From Solidesulfovibrio alcoholivorans DSM 5433 (GTDB taxonomy: Bacteria > Desulfobacterota > Desulfovibrionia > Desulfovibrionales > Desulfovibrionaceae): a stretch of DNA of 64,000 nucleotides. Made by a program: the position numbers and the translations under genes. Below the pieces are notes generated by a model that saw only the letters and a list, made by a program, of their open reading frames with translations, was not told the origin of the DNA and ran no database searches. The DNA lies in NCBI RefSeq assembly GCF_000702665.1, contig NZ_JNJA01000001.1, positions 310,001 to 374,000 on the forward strand. The letters are read 5' to 3'. Shown here piece by piece: positions 48,296 through 57,998 of the stretch. Within the stretch, counting starts at the first letter, position 1. The number at the start of each line of letters is the position of its first letter.

Positions 48296-50347
48296 ATGAG
48301 CAGCAGCATCGTGAACGATCCCCTTTTCGAGCAACAATGGCACTTGCAGAATACGGGACAAGACGGCGGCACTCCCGGCGTCGACCTGAACGTCGTCCCC
48401 GTCTGGCAGGACTACACGGGCAAGGGCGTGACCGTAGCCGTCGTGGACCAGGGCATCGAATACGCCCATCCTGACTTGGCCTCCAACATCGACACGGCGC
48501 TGAGTTTCTCGGGCATCTCCTCCGCGAGGGACGGCCAGCCCGTCGCGTCCACGGACAACCACGGCGTTGCCGTGGCCGGGGTCATCGCGGCCGTGGCCGG
48601 TAACGGCATCGGCGGCGTCGGCGTGGCCCCGGGCGCGACCCTGGCTTCGGTCTATATTCCTCTGGGTTCCGACATCGATCCGGACACGCCCGAGGACATG
48701 GACGATTTCGTCGGCGCTTTTCGCATGGCCGCGTCCTCCTACGACGTCGTCAACAACAGTTGGGGCCATTCCGGATCATTTTACAACTTAAACGACCCTG
48801 AAAACGAAAGCGCCGCCACGGCCCTGGCCGACGCCGTGAGCAAAGGCCGAGACGGCAAGGGCTCCATCATCGTCTTCGCGGCGGGAAACGACCGCGAGGA
48901 GGATTTCGACGCCAACACCGACAACCTGACCAATTCCCCCTATACCATCACCGTGGCCGCCATCGACAACACGGGCAAGGTGAGTTCCTACAGCACGCCC
49001 GGGGCCTCCATCCTCGTGGGCGCACCATCGCTTTCCTGGTATTACACCACGGAAACGGTCGTCATCCCGGCCGAAAACGAAGACGACGAGGATCAGGTCG
49101 TCACGCAGATCGTCCGTCACGATTACGGCCAGATCGTCACCACGGACCGGATGGGCGAGAACGGCTACAACACGGCCCCATCTCCCCAGGGGGATTACGC
49201 CTACGACTTCGGCGGCACCTCGGCCGCCGCGCCCCAGGTTTCCGGGGTCGTGGCCCTGATGCTGGAGGCCAACCCCGACCTCGGCTACCGCGACGTCCAG
49301 GACATCCTGGCCCTGACCGCCCGCAACACGGACCCTTCCGGCGACTGGACGACCAACGGCGCTTCCAACTGGAACGGCGGGGGCATGCATGTCAGCCGCG
49401 ACGTGGGCTACGGCCTGGTGGACGCCACCGCGGCGATCCGCCTGGCCGAGACATGGGATGCGCAAAGCACGACAGACAACCTGGCGACTGTTTCCGGGCA
49501 ACAAGCCGTAGACGCCGTGCTGCCCGACGGCGCGGGTTCCGTCTCCGCGACCATCGCCATGCCCGTCGGCGTTTCGGTGGAACGGGCCGAGGTCGTGCTG
49601 GACCTGGGCGCCCAGGACGCCTCGGACCTCGTGATCACGCTCACCTCGCCCTCGGGGACCCAAAGCCTGCTGTTGGACGCTCCGGGAACCAGCGAACCCT
49701 ATCCGGCGAACTTCTCCCTGACGTCGACCCACTTCCTGGGGGAACCCTCCCTGGGGAACTGGACCGTCACCGTGGCGGACAGGAACGCCGACGGCGACAG
49801 CGTCTCCTTTGACGGCTGGACGTTGCGCCTGTACGGCGCCGAGGCCACGAACGACACCCGCTGGGTCTATACGAACGAATACGCCTCCGTCGCCGCCGGC
49901 GACCCGTCCAGGCAGCTGCTCGTCGACTTTTTGGGCAAGGATTCCCTCAATGCCGCCGCGGTCACATCCGCCTCCGCCATCGACCTCCATGCCGGAACCG
50001 TCAGCCTCGTCGACGCGACGCCGCTCTACATCTTCCCGCAAAGCACCGTGGAGAATGTCTACGGCGGCGACGGCGGCGATCTGCTTGTCGGCAACGACGC
50101 GGACAATTTCCTCTTCGGCGGCCGGGGCAACGACATGCTCTACGGCGGGGGCGGCAACGACCACATCGACGGCGGCCCGGGATTCAACGTCGCGGGGTTC
50201 GAGAAACCCTACGCCATGTACACGGTCACGAACACGCAAAGCGACCTGTCCGTTGCCAGCTACGACGGCACGAGTACGCTCTCCAACATCGACCTGCTGC
50301 TTTTCCCCGACCGCATGGTGGCGACGCAGGCGGCTCTCAGCGCCTAG
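48296..50347 (+). CDS. Secreted subtilisin-like (S8) protease with P domain and RTX repeats
   Basis: The 683-residue protein has an S8 catalytic domain with Asp51 (VAVVDQGIEYAHPDL), His89 (TDNHGVAVAGVIAA) and Ser309 (GGTSAAAPQVSG), preceded by a short proprotein-convertase-like N terminus. A P-type beta domain occupies about 400-530 (SVSATIAMPVGVSVERAEVV). Nonapeptide RTX calcium-binding repeats (GGDGGDLLVGNDADNFLFGG) cover 588-636. There is no N-terminal signal peptide. RTX proteases leave by a type I secretion system whose signal is at the C terminus, and folding needs extracellular calcium. No exporter gene is in the window. AAAGGAG precedes the ATG. Confidence 0.92.
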   Translation: MSSSIVNDPLFEQQWHLQNTGQDGGTPGVDLNVVPVWQDYTGKGVTVAVVDQGIEYAHPDLASNIDTALSFSGISSARDGQPVASTDNHGVAVAGVIAAVAGNGIGGVGVAPGATLASVYIPLGSDIDPDTPEDMDDFVGAFRMAASSYDVVNNSWGHSGSFYNLNDPENESAATALADAVSKGRDGKGSIIVFAAGNDREEDFDANTDNLTNSPYTITVAAIDNTGKVSSYSTPGASILVGAPSLSWYYTTETVVIPAENEDDEDQVVTQIVRHDYGQIVTTDRMGENGYNTAPSPQGDYAYDFGGTSAAAPQVSGVVALMLEANPDLGYRDVQDILALTARNTDPSGDWTTNGASNWNGGGMHVSRDVGYGLVDATAAIRLAETWDAQSTTDNLATVSGQQAVDAVLPDGAGSVSATIAMPVGVSVERAEVVLDLGAQDASDLVITLTSPSGTQSLLLDAPGTSEPYPANFSLTSTHFLGEPSLGNWTVTVADRNADGDSVSFDGWTLRLYGAEATNDTRWVYTNEYASVAAGDPSRQLLVDFLGKDSLNAAAVTSASAIDLHAGTVSLVDATPLYIFPQSTVENVYGGDGGDLLVGNDADNFLFGGRGNDMLYGGGGNDHIDGGPGFNVAGFEKPYAMYTVTNTQSDLSVASYDGTSTLSNIDLLLFPDRMVATQAALSA

Positions 50348-50505
50348 CCAGCGCCGTCCTTTATTCGAAGTCCCGTGGCCGTGGCGCAAGGTTCGGCTTC
50401 GGCCACGTCTCCTCCAAGCAGGATGTGCGGTCAAACGGATTGATAACGCCCGCGATATCTCCTAGGTTGCACCCCCAACGTTTTCTGCCCATTTGAGGAG
50501 CATCC

Positions 50506-51126
50506 ATGAGCGAAGAGAAAAACACTCCCGTCGTCAGCCGCAACGCAGCGATCCTTGGCATCGTCCTGGCCCTGCTTGTCGGCTTTTACCTCGGGTTCAC
50601 GGTCCACGGCCTGACCGGCGGCAAATCCGCGCCCCAGGGCGCGCAGCAGACGGCCCAGCAGCAGATGCCGCCGGCGGCGCAGCAGGAAGCGCCCAACCCG
50701 GCCCTGGCCGACCGCATCAAGGCCATCGAGAAACAGACCCAGCTCGAGCCGGCCAACGCCGCCGCCTGGACGGAACTGGGCAACCTCTATTTCGACACGC
50801 ACCAGCCGGACAAGGCCATCACGGCCTACGAAAAGGCGCTCACCCTCGATCCGCGCCAGCCCGACGTGCTCACCGACCAGGGCGTCATGTACCGCGAGGT
50901 CGGCCAGTTCGACAAAGCCCTGGCCAGCTTCGACAAGGCCCTGGCGCTCAATGCCGGGCACGTCATCGCCAGCTACAACAAGAGCATCGTGTTGTCCCAC
51001 GACAAGCACGACAATGCCGGCGCGGTGGCCGCGCTCAAGGCCCTGGCGCTCAAAAACCCCAACGCCAAGCTCCCCGACGGCCACACCGTGACCGAGGCCA
51101 TCCAGGAACTCTCCACCGCCAAATAG
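50506..51126 (+). CDS. Membrane-anchored TPR protein
   Basis: The 206-residue protein has an N-terminal membrane helix (AAILGIVLALLVGFYLGFTV), a glutamine/alanine-rich linker and at least three TPR units (AWTELGNLYFDTHQPDKAIT, VLTDQGVMYREVGQFDKALA, and a last partial one). TPR domains mediate protein-protein contact; here the domain likely faces the periplasm and scaffolds envelope complexes. GAGGAG precedes the ATG. A bidirectional terminator follows, shared with the converging ilvD unit. Confidence 0.85.
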   Translation: MSEEKNTPVVSRNAAILGIVLALLVGFYLGFTVHGLTGGKSAPQGAQQTAQQQMPPAAQQEAPNPALADRIKAIEKQTQLEPANAAAWTELGNLYFDTHQPDKAITAYEKALTLDPRQPDVLTDQGVMYREVGQFDKALASFDKALALNAGHVIASYNKSIVLSHDKHDNAGAVAALKALALKNPNAKLPDGHTVTEAIQELSTAK

Positions 51127-51146
51127 CCTCCTCTTCCCGCATCAAA

Positions 51147-51183
51147 AAGTGCCCCTCCCGGTATCGACCGAGAGGGGCACTTT
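51147..51183. terminator. Bidirectional intrinsic terminator between TPR gene and ilvD
   Basis: AAAGTGCCCCTC and GAGGGGCACTTT are perfect 12-base arms around a 13-base loop, with A and T runs on both sides, so it can end both converging transcripts. Confidence 0.85.
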
Positions 51184-51207
51184 CCTTTTCATCCCCATGC
51201 GGGAGGT

Positions 51208-51232
51208 CCAGGAGGGGGTGACCCCCTCCTGG
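51208..51232 (-). terminator. GC-rich hairpin after ilvD (repeat-family member)
   Basis: CCAGGAGGGGGT and ACCCCCTCCTGG are perfect 12-base arms around a single G. On the minus strand the stem follows AAGATGCCTCCGGCGG, the same prefix as the element after trxC. It begins 34 bases after the ilvD stop. Confidence 0.65.
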
Positions 51233-51265
51233 CCGCCGGAGGCATCTTCCTTCTTTCTTTCCCAA

Positions 51266-52942
51266 TTACCGCGCGGCGGGATCCTTGTAGACCGCGCCCT
51301 GGGCGGCGGACTTGACCAGGGAGGCGTAGCGGCGCAGCAGCGGCGAGGCGATTTCCTTTTTCTGCGGCACGAACGCGGCGCGGCGCGTTTCCAGCTCCTT
51401 GGCGTCCACGCGCATCTCGAGCTTGCGGGCCGGGATGTCCACCTCGATGATGTCGCCGTCGCGGACGAGCCCGATGGGGCCGCCGTCGGCCGCTTCGGGC
51501 GAAACGTGGCCGATGGCCGCGCCGCGCGTGCCGCCGCTGAACCGGCCGTCGGTCACGAGCGCCACGGTTTCGCCGAGGCCCATGCCCATGATGTTGGAAG
51601 TGGGGGAGAGCATCTCGCGCATGCCCGGGCCGCCCTGCGGGCCTTCGTAGCGGATGACCACCACGTCGCCGGGCTTGATCTCGCCGCCGAGGATGGCCGC
51701 GTTGGCCGCTTCCTCGCCGTCGAAGACGCGGGCGGGGCCAGCATGGCGCATCATGGACGGGGCCACGGCAGACTGCTTGACCACCGCGCCGTCGGGCGCG
51801 AGGTTGCCGCGCAGGATGGCGATGCCGCCTTCGTTGGCATAGGGTGTCTTGGCGCGGATGACGTCGTCGTTTTTGACGCGCGCCTTGAGGTCGCTCAGGT
51901 TTTCGCCGAGCGTCTTGCCCGTGGCGGTCATGACGCCGAGGTGGAGCAGGCCCCGTTCGGCCAGGGCGCTCATGACGGCCGGGATGCCGCCCGCGCGCTC
52001 GAGGTCGTCGAGATAGTGGTGGCCGGCCGGGGAGAGCTTGCAGAGGTTGGGGGTCTTGCGCGAGACGGCGTCGAAGATGTCCAGCGTCAGCGGCAGGCCG
52101 GCCTCGGCGAAGACCGCGGGCAGGTGCAACACGGTGTTGGTGGAACACCCGAGCGCCATGTCCATGGTCACGGCGTTTTCCAGGCTTTTTTCCGTGACGA
52201 TGTCGCGCGGCCGGATGTTTTTTGCGAGCAGATCCATGACGCGCATGCCGGCTTTTTTCGCCAGGCGCACGCGCTTGGCCGAGATCGCCGGGATGGTGCC
52301 GTTGCCGGGCAGGCCCAGGCCCACGGATTCGGACAGGCAGTTCATGGAATTGGCCGTGAACATGCCCGAGCACGAACCGCAGCCGGGACAGGCGTTTTCC
52401 TCGAGCTCGTCGAGGCGTTCCTGGCCGATGTCGCCGCGCTTGAACTTGCCCACGGCCTCGAACACGTCGATGAGGTCGCAGGAGCCCTCCGGCGTGTTGC
52501 CGGCGAGCATGGGGCCGCCGCTGACGATGACGGCCGGGATATTGAGGCGCAGCATGGCCATGAGCATGCCCGGCACGACCTTGTCGCAGTTGGGGATGCA
52601 CACCAGCGCGTCGAAGGGATGGGCCATGGCCATGATCTCGATGGAGTCGGCGATGATCTCGCGGCTGACCAGAGAGTAGTGCATGCCGGCGTGGTTCATG
52701 GCCAGACCGTCGCACACGCCGATGACGGGAAAGGTCATGGGCGTGCCGCCGGCCATGCGGATGCCGGCCTTGACGGCTTCGGCGATGGTGTTCAAGTGGA
52801 TGTGGCCGGGTACGACTTCGTTGGCGGAGTTGACCACGCCGATAAGGGGGCGCTCCATCTCTTCCCGGGTCAGGCCCAGGGCGTAGAGCAGGGAGCGGTG
52901 AGGTGCTTTTTCCAGTCCGGATTTGAATTGCGAGCTGCGCAT
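51266..52942 (-). CDS. ilvD: Dihydroxy-acid dehydratase
   Basis: The 558-residue enzyme converts dihydroxy-acid intermediates to the keto acids for valine, isoleucine and pantothenate synthesis. It has the iron-sulfur-binding motifs [11 protein letters not shown] and [18 protein letters not shown]. An N-terminal [20 protein letters not shown] and the length match the family closely. The start at 52942 is the conserved N terminus; a longer in-frame version has no support. It runs convergent to the TPR gene. Such enzymes are oxygen-labile, which suits an anaerobe. Confidence 0.95.
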   Translation of the reverse strand: MRSSQFKSGLEKAPHRSLLYALGLTREEMERPLIGVVNSANEVVPGHIHLNTIAEAVKAGIRMAGGTPMTFPVIGVCDGLAMNHAGMHYSLVSREIIADSIEIMAMAHPFDALVCIPNCDKVVPGMLMAMLRLNIPAVIVSGGPMLAGNTPEGSCDLIDVFEAVGKFKRGDIGQERLDELEENACPGCGSCSGMFTANSMNCLSESVGLGLPGNGTIPAISAKRVRLAKKAGMRVMDLLAKNIRPRDIVTEKSLENAVTMDMALGCSTNTVLHLPAVFAEAGLPLTLDIFDAVSRKTPNLCKLSPAGHHYLDDLERAGGIPAVMSALAERGLLHLGVMTATGKTLGENLSDLKARVKNDDVIRAKTPYANEGGIAILRGNLAPDGAVVKQSAVAPSMMRHAGPARVFDGEEAANAAILGGEIKPGDVVVIRYEGPQGGPGMREMLSPTSNIMGMGLGETVALVTDGRFSGGTRGAAIGHVSPEAADGGPIGLVRDGDIIEVDIPARKLEMRVDAKELETRRAAFVPQKKEIASPLLRRYASLVKSAAQGAVYKDPAAR

Positions 52943-53070
52943 GGCGGTTTCCTCGTATCGAAAGGGTGCGGCGTTTCGCCGAGGGCGTGAGTTTTTCACA
53001 CCCATACCGCTTCTGGCAAGTTCGACGCCGTCTGCCTGCACTTGGTCCTGGAACTGATCGGAGTCGCGCC

Positions 53071-54078
53071 TTGCGAATCGTGAACCTGCACAACACGGCA
53101 TTTGTGCTGACGTTTCGGGCCCTTGGCCACGAAGTTCTTTCCGTTGGCATCGACACCGGTTGCGACGTGCCCTTGTCCGAGCCCCTTTCCGCCAGACGGT
53201 TCACGGAACTTCTCGCCGCACACGGCATGGCGCCGGATCTGGTCTTCTGGTGCGACGGCTGCCAGATTCCCTGGGTGTTCGGGCTGGAAACCCTGCCCGC
53301 CGTGGTCATCGGCTATTCCGTAGACCAGTACATGCATCCCTGGCACGTGCCCTACAGCATGGGGTTCGACGCCGTGTGCGTGGCGCAGCGCGACTACCTG
53401 CCGCTTTTCGAGGAATCGCCCCACGACCGGCCGGTCACGTGGCTGCCGCTCTTTTGCGATCCGAGGCGCGACCGTGACCCGGGCGTGCCCCGTGACGTGC
53501 CCGTATCCTTCGTCGGCACCCTCGACGGCCGGGTCAACAGCGCCAGAAGGCCCTTCTTGCAGGCTTTCCGGACCAAGGCTCCGCTTTTCATGACCACGGG
53601 CGAGTATGCGCCCATTTTCGGACGCAGCCGCCTCGTGCTCAACCAGAGCGCGGCAGGGGAACTCAATTTCCGCGTATTCCAGGCCATGGCCTGCGGCGCG
53701 GCGCTCGTGACGGAGGATGTGGGCAACGGCCTGGCGACGCTTTTCACGCCTGGCACCGACTTGCTGACCTATCGGCGCGGGGATCCCGAAGATGCGGCCC
53801 GGGTGGCCCTGGCCGCGCTTGCCGACCCTGACCTGGAAACGGTCGCGCGGGCAGGGCGTGAGAAAACCCTTTCCCGGCATACGGTTTCGGCCCGGGCGCG
53901 GACCCTTCTCGCCCTGGCCACACGCCTGGCCGCCCAAGGCGCGCCGGCCAAACGCCTGCACGCGCTTTCCGGCGTGCGACGGCAGTTGCGCAAGGCCTAC
54001 GCCATGCTGGCCCTGGACGAGCATCTGCCCCTTCGCGCATCCGACCGCGAATTTTTCCTTTCCCAGGCCCGTTTTTGA
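53071..54078 (+). CDS. CgeB-like glycosyltransferase family 1 protein
   Basis: The 335-residue protein resembles spore-maturation protein CgeB/DUF3880 glycosyltransferases. The C-terminal domain holds [20 protein letters not shown] then [20 protein letters not shown], the GT4-like donor-binding pattern, while the N-terminal half holds [20 protein letters not shown]. Its donor and acceptor are unknown, but flagellin and cell-surface glycan roles are known for relatives. The start is taken as TTG 53071, seven bases after GGAG; it overlaps the upstream region of the divergent ilvD gene. Confidence 0.75.
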   Translation: MRIVNLHNTAFVLTFRALGHEVLSVGIDTGCDVPLSEPLSARRFTELLAAHGMAPDLVFWCDGCQIPWVFGLETLPAVVIGYSVDQYMHPWHVPYSMGFDAVCVAQRDYLPLFEESPHDRPVTWLPLFCDPRRDRDPGVPRDVPVSFVGTLDGRVNSARRPFLQAFRTKAPLFMTTGEYAPIFGRSRLVLNQSAAGELNFRVFQAMACGAALVTEDVGNGLATLFTPGTDLLTYRRGDPEDAARVALAALADPDLETVARAGREKTLSRHTVSARARTLLALATRLAAQGAPAKRLHALSGVRRQLRKAYAMLALDEHLPLRASDREFFLSQARF

Positions 54079-54082
54079 AGCG

Positions 54083-55351
54083 TCACGGGGCCTGCCGCGC
54101 GAAGGGCCGGGCATGGCTGTCGCGCACGCCTTTTTTTCCGCCAAGAGCCTTTTTCCATCCCCGTTCGGCGAGCAGCAGGTAGAGCCATGCCGGCACGGGG
54201 CAGGGCACCATCATATCCCCGGTCATCGCGATGTCCGGTATCCGCGCGTTCATAAACAATCGCGCCTTGCGCTCTATCGCCGCGCGCGTCTTGCGGCCAA
54301 ACCAGCCCAACGCTTCGAGTGGCCGGCCTTCGTAGAATCCGCCCCCGCCAACACCGCAACCGCCCAGCCAAGTGAACACCGCCTCCCGGGCGAACAGACG
54401 GCACATGGCCAATGCGGCGTCGTTGTTTACGCTTTCCGGGAAACCACAGTTGAGCACCGCTGAAAACCGTTGGTTCTTTCGCGGCGGGACTTCCCTTCTC
54501 CAGGCGATAAGCCGCGCCAGCGCCGCCTGGGCATGGCCCGGCAACTGGTCCGCATAGAGCGGTGAAAAGAGCCACACGCCATCGGCTTCATCCACGGCCA
54601 CGGCCAGTTCCGTAAACGCCTCTTCGTTCCGGCCCGCGGCAAGCAGATCGAAGGATGCGACCTCTGCACCGGCAACGCGCAACGTTTTTTCCGCATACGT
54701 AGCGAACCCTTGCGAGACGCTGTGCTTTTTCTTTGGCGAACCGCACAAGAGCACGATGCGCCGCGACGCCGAGGTGGTTTCCTTCCCGAAATCCAAGGCC
54801 CTGGCGACCATTGCCGCGACAACGTCCTGCGCCATGTCCGCATACGCCACCGCACTGGTATGCGCGGGGCTACGCATGTTGGCGGCATTTCGCGCCACCA
54901 CGCCGGAAAAGACCTGCTCCATATCCGCATCGACGCCGGGCAACAGACCTATGGCCACGAGAATGGGCGTTTTCTTATAGCGGGCGAAATGTCGCGTACG
55001 GCCGTGTACTTGCTCGAAGTGGGGAAGCAGCGTCGGCAGCACGCCCCGGTCCACCGCGGTCTTGAGCAGCGGCGCGTAGCCGCCCAAAACGATTGGCGTC
55101 AAAAAGACCAGCACATCCGCCCGCGCCAGTTTGGACGTGATTTCCCGCGCCGCGTCGTCATGGACGCACACCCCCGGGGTTTTGGTCCAGCAGCCGAAGC
55201 ATCCCCGACACGGCGCAATGGCCGTCGCATCCAGACGCATGACTTCCAGGCCCTTACCCAAGCCTTCCGCCCGGGCGTAAAACGCCCTGCGCACCGCATC
55301 CCCGCCGCGTGTGTCCCCGAACGCATCCAGGACCAGCCATGTCTCCGCCAT
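54083..55351 (-). CDS. Tandem flavodoxin-fold (FMN reductase-like) protein
   Basis: The 422-residue protein contains two NADPH-dependent FMN-reductase-like domains. The first (residues 1-185) has the CRGCFGCWTKTPGVCVHDD segment of the iron-sulfur-flavoprotein branch. The second (from about 195) starts RRIVLLCGSPKKKHSVSQGF and continues to VWLFSPLYADQLPGHAQ, without the CxxC cluster motif. Such proteins shuttle electrons or reduce quinones or flavins. The gene is divergent from a TetR regulator and probably controlled by it. Its C terminus overlaps nothing and ends near the CgeB-like gene. Confidence 0.8.
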   Translation of the reverse strand: MAETWLVLDAFGDTRGGDAVRRAFYARAEGLGKGLEVMRLDATAIAPCRGCFGCWTKTPGVCVHDDAAREITSKLARADVLVFLTPIVLGGYAPLLKTAVDRGVLPTLLPHFEQVHGRTRHFARYKKTPILVAIGLLPGVDADMEQVFSGVVARNAANMRSPAHTSAVAYADMAQDVVAAMVARALDFGKETTSASRRIVLLCGSPKKKHSVSQGFATYAEKTLRVAGAEVASFDLLAAGRNEEAFTELAVAVDEADGVWLFSPLYADQLPGHAQAALARLIAWRREVPPRKNQRFSAVLNCGFPESVNNDAALAMCRLFAREAVFTWLGGCGVGGGGFYEGRPLEALGWFGRKTRAAIERKARLFMNARIPDIAMTGDMMVPCPVPAWLYLLLAERGWKKALGGKKGVRDSHARPFARQAP

Positions 55352-55369
55352 GTCCCTTGCCCCCGCGTC

Positions 55370-55439
55370 AATGTTGGCGATGGAAACATTCGCTAGGGCT
55401 CTATGTGGACATTGTCAACATTTTTTGGTGCAATGCACC
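55370..55439. promoter_or_regulatory. Candidate TetR operators between the divergent flavodoxin and TetR genes
   Basis: The 91-base gap contains AATGTT-N9-AACATT (55370-55390), a further AACATT at 55418-55423, and the perfect palindrome GGTGCAATGCACC (55427-55439) four bases before the TetR ATG. Palindromes in such a gap are typical of TetR-family autoregulation. Which of them is bound is not known. Confidence 0.5.
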
Positions 55440-55442
55440 CTC

Positions 55443-56078
55443 ATGACGACCCACGTACCGAATCCCGCTTATCACCACGGGAATCTGCGCCTGGCGCTGC
55501 TGGATGCCGGGGAAAAGCTGCTCGAGTCCGTCGGCATCGACGGTCTGTCGTTGCGCGGACTGGCCCGGGAAACCGGGGTGAGCCATGCCGCGCCGTACCG
55601 GCATTTCACGGACAAGGCCGACCTGCTCGCCGCCCTGGCCGCGCGGGGATTCGAACGGCTCGCCGCCGCGCTGACGGCCGCCGCCGCCGCGCATCCCCTG
55701 GACTCCTGCCAGGAATTCCTGGCCTCCTGCCGCGGCTACATCACCCTCGGGCGGGAGCATCCGGCCATGTACCGGCTCATGTTCGGCCAGCCGCAACCGG
55801 GCGTCGGCGGCCAGCCTGAACTGGCCGCCGCAGGTCAGGCCGCCTACGACGCCCTGGCTGCGGCCATGCAGCGCGGCATTGCCAACGGTTTTTTCCGGAA
55901 CATGCCCGTACAGGCCCTGGCCATGGCCGTCTGGGCCATGGTGCACGGCCTGACGGAACTGGCCATCACGGGCCATCTGCTGGCATGCGGGGAAGCGGAG
56001 GGGGAGGAAACGCGGATCAGCGAGTCCGCGTGCGCGTTGCTTCTTTCGGGCATTGCGCCGTTTCGTTCCGAGGCTTGA
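55443..56078 (+). CDS. TetR/AcrR family transcriptional regulator
   Basis: The 211-residue protein has the N-terminal TetR helix-turn-helix: GEKLLESVGIDGLSLRGLAR then ETGVSHAAPYRHFTDKADLL. The C-terminal ligand-binding region ends in MVHGLTELAITGHLLACG, similar to the WHG-domain group. It likely represses itself and the divergent flavodoxin gene, and is relieved by a small hydrophobic or aromatic ligand. No ribosome-binding site is clear. Its 3' end overlaps the convergent DUF1992 gene by 62 bases. Confidence 0.88.
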   Translation: MTTHVPNPAYHHGNLRLALLDAGEKLLESVGIDGLSLRGLARETGVSHAAPYRHFTDKADLLAALAARGFERLAAALTAAAAAHPLDSCQEFLASCRGYITLGREHPAMYRLMFGQPQPGVGGQPELAAAGQAAYDALAAAMQRGIANGFFRNMPVQALAMAVWAMVHGLTELAITGHLLACGEAEGEETRISESACALLLSGIAPFRSEA

Positions 56079-56445
56079 CGGAAATGCGCTCCACGACCTT
56101 CTGGTAGTAGACCTGTTCCTTTTCCAGGTTCACGGGCCGCCTGCGCCTTGCATTGACCTTCAGGACGAGCAGATTGAGCTTTTGCATCTGCCGGTAGCGT
56201 TCCTGTTCGTCCGTGGCCGCGGCGAGGAGTTCCGTGGCCGTGACGATCTCTTTTTCCTCCAGGAACTCCTCCGGCACGTAGCCGGCGTTTTTAAGCATCT
56301 TGTAGGCCATGCGCAGATCCTCGGGAACCATGGAATCGTCCTCGAAAACGATCTTCCTGCCCTTGCCCGCGAGATTGTCGAATTCGCCGCGGCGCATGGA
56401 TTCCTCGATGCGCTGCTCGGCGATCCAGCCGATGACCTGGAACAT
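56017..56445 (-). CDS. DUF1992 (DnaJ-homologue C28-like) protein
   Basis: The 142-residue protein has the DUF1992 signature: IAEQRIEESMRRGEFDNLAG followed by GKGRKIVFEDDSMVPEDLRM and AYKMLKNAGYVPEEF. The family is related to the C-terminal domain of human DNAJC28, but here there is no J domain. Function is unknown. It follows the lipoprotein gene by 12 bases and may be the last gene of the lipid-transport operon. Its 3' end overlaps the TetR gene convergently. Confidence 0.9.
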   Translation of the reverse strand: MFQVIGWIAEQRIEESMRRGEFDNLAGKGRKIVFEDDSMVPEDLRMAYKMLKNAGYVPEEFLEEKEIVTATELLAAATDEQERYRQMQKLNLLVLKVNARRRRPVNLEKEQVYYQKVVERISVKPRNETAQCPKEATRTRTR

Positions 56446-56457
56446 GGCCTTGCTCCG

Positions 56458-57096
56458 CTACTTTTCCAACGCTTTTTGCAGCTTGGGCATGCCGCCGTCC
56501 AGCCAGTCCACGACCTTGGGCACGATACGGCCCAGGGCGTCGCCGGCGGCACGGGCGATGGTATCGCCGCCAAAGTTCTCGAGCGGCGCATAGGCGTTGA
56601 AGTCCCCCGACGAAATGCGCGCGCCCATGTTCTTCGTCCACAGGTCGAGGTGCATGGAGACCACGAAACGGCCGCCTTCGGTCTCTTCGACGTTGAACGC
56701 CGTCACCTGTCCCGTAAGCACCGCGTCATGCGCCACGCGCGGCTGGTAATCCACGGGCGTAAGTCCCGTGGACGCGCATTCGATGCCCTGGCGCAGCGCC
56801 CGGCCCACGACGTCCTGGGGCGGGCCTTCCCAATAGTATTCGAGGCTTGCCGTGAGCACCCTGTCGCGGGCGGTGAGCACGGCGGTGCGGTCCAGGTTCT
56901 CCATGGTGGTCAGGCCCTTGAACCCGAGCGGCAGGCGATGCTGCTGGCCGGTGTCGCCGGGGCAGGGCGCCTGGGCCAGTTCCACGCGCAGGTAGCGCTG
57001 GGGAGGAGGGGGCTTGCCGAAGCAGGCCGCAAGCGACGCGGCCAACGCAAGCCCGGCAACGAGCGTCAACGATCTGGCGAAAAAACGCATGCTCAT
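56458..57096 (-). CDS. ABC-type transport auxiliary lipoprotein (PqiC-like)
   Basis: The 212-residue lipoprotein has a signal peptide with lipobox LAAC (SLTLVAGLALAASLAAC). The mature domain starts RYLRVELAQAPCPGD and includes LTASLEYYWEGPPQDVVGRA, similar to the auxiliary outer-membrane lipoproteins of Mla/Pqi-type systems. It probably anchors the MlaD-type tunnel at the outer membrane. The start overlaps the stop of the MlaD-like gene (ATGA), so it is coupled to it. The more usual MlaC chaperone and MlaA are not present here. Confidence 0.8.
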   Translation of the reverse strand: MSMRFFARSLTLVAGLALAASLAACFGKPPPPQRYLRVELAQAPCPGDTGQQHRLPLGFKGLTTMENLDRTAVLTARDRVLTASLEYYWEGPPQDVVGRALRQGIECASTGLTPVDYQPRVAHDAVLTGQVTAFNVEETEGGRFVVSMHLDLWTKNMGARISSGDFNAYAPLENFGGDTIARAAGDALGRIVPKVVDWLDGGMPKLQKALEK

Positions 57097-57998
57097 TTTC
57101 CCGAGGGCGGCCGGAGCAGTTCCCAGGGGCGCTCGCGCAAGCGGCCCGCAAGCTCCCGGATCTCCCGGCTCGTCCGGTTGAGGTTTTTGAGGATGTCCTC
57201 GAGCTGTTCCTGGTCGTAGTTGAAACCCTGGCGCACGTCGCCCACGAGCCCGCCCACACCGTCGGCCTGTTTGCGAAAATCGCGCAAGGTCTTGGTCAGC
57301 TCGCCCTCGATGACGGTTACGGCTTTCTCCGTGCGTTGCAAAGTTGCGTCAAGGCTTTCCGCCGCCTTGCCGCCCTTGGTCGAAAGCGTGTCCCAGTTCT
57401 TGCGAAAATCATTGGCCGCGCGGCGCAGGTCCGCGACCAGCGCAGGCGTGCCTTCCAGGGCGCGTTTGAGGGATTCGGTGTTTTCCTCGGTAAACAGTTT
57501 GGCGATGTTGTCCGCGATCCCGTTGATCTTGGGGCTGACGTCGTCGAGCAGGTCGCCGGCCTTGGCCGCGAGCTCCTGCATGTCCAGGGTGGCCACGGAA
57601 GGGATGTCCGCACCCGGCGCTAGGCGCGCGCCCGGGTCGCCGCGCAGTTCAAGCAGCACATAGTAGTCGCCGACGAGCCCTTTCTGCGCGATGCGCGCCA
57701 CGGTTCCGGCGTAAAGGGGAAAACCCGCGCGCACGGCGATGCGCACGGCGATGCGTTTGGGATTGGTCGGGTCGAGGTCGATGGCTTCCACCCGGCCGAT
57801 GTCGAGACCGGCGTATTTCACCGTGCGCCCGGGGCTCAAATCCTTCACCGAGGTGAAGAATATATCGTACTTGTCGTACTTGACCCAGAACCAGTTGCCC
57901 CCGAGCACGACCATGAACGCGCCGAGGATGCACAAACCGAGCAGGAGCGTGCCCACGGCCTTGGCGTAATCGGACCGGCTCGCTTTCGCCGTCAGCAT
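57093..57998 (-). CDS. mlaD: MlaD-family (MCE domain) lipid-transport protein
   Basis: The 301-residue protein has a membrane helix (VGTLLLGLCILGAFMVVLGG) and an MCE domain (VKDLSPGRTVKYAGLDIGRV with LVGDYYVLLELRGDPG), then a long helical tail that likely forms a periplasmic needle. MlaD hexamers receive or give phospholipid at the inner-membrane permease. The start at 57998 follows GGGAGAAG; it overlaps the ATPase gene by seven bases. Co-transcription with MlaE and MlaF is clear. Confidence 0.9.
   Translation of the reverse strand: MLTAKASRSDYAKAVGTLLLGLCILGAFMVVLGGNWFWVKYDKYDIFFTSVKDLSPGRTVKYAGLDIGRVEAIDLDPTNPKRIAVRIAVRAGFPLYAGTVARIAQKGLVGDYYVLLELRGDPGARLAPGADIPSVATLDMQELAAKAGDLLDDVSPKINGIADNIAKLFTEENTESLKRALEGTPALVADLRRAANDFRKNWDTLSTKGGKAAESLDATLQRTEKAVTVIEGELTKTLRDFRKQADGVGGLVGDVRQGFNYDQEQLEDILKNLNRTSREIRELAGRLRERPWELLRPPSGK

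Noticed and set aside
51149-52990. Long plus-strand frame antisense to ilvD
   Set aside because: It has no ribosome-binding site and no domain motif, while the minus strand encodes a complete dihydroxy-acid dehydratase.
55650-55665. TTCGAAC-like T-loop sequence as a tRNA
   Set aside because: It lies within the TetR coding frame, and no acceptor stem, anticodon arm or CCA context is present. No other tRNA-like structure was found in the window.
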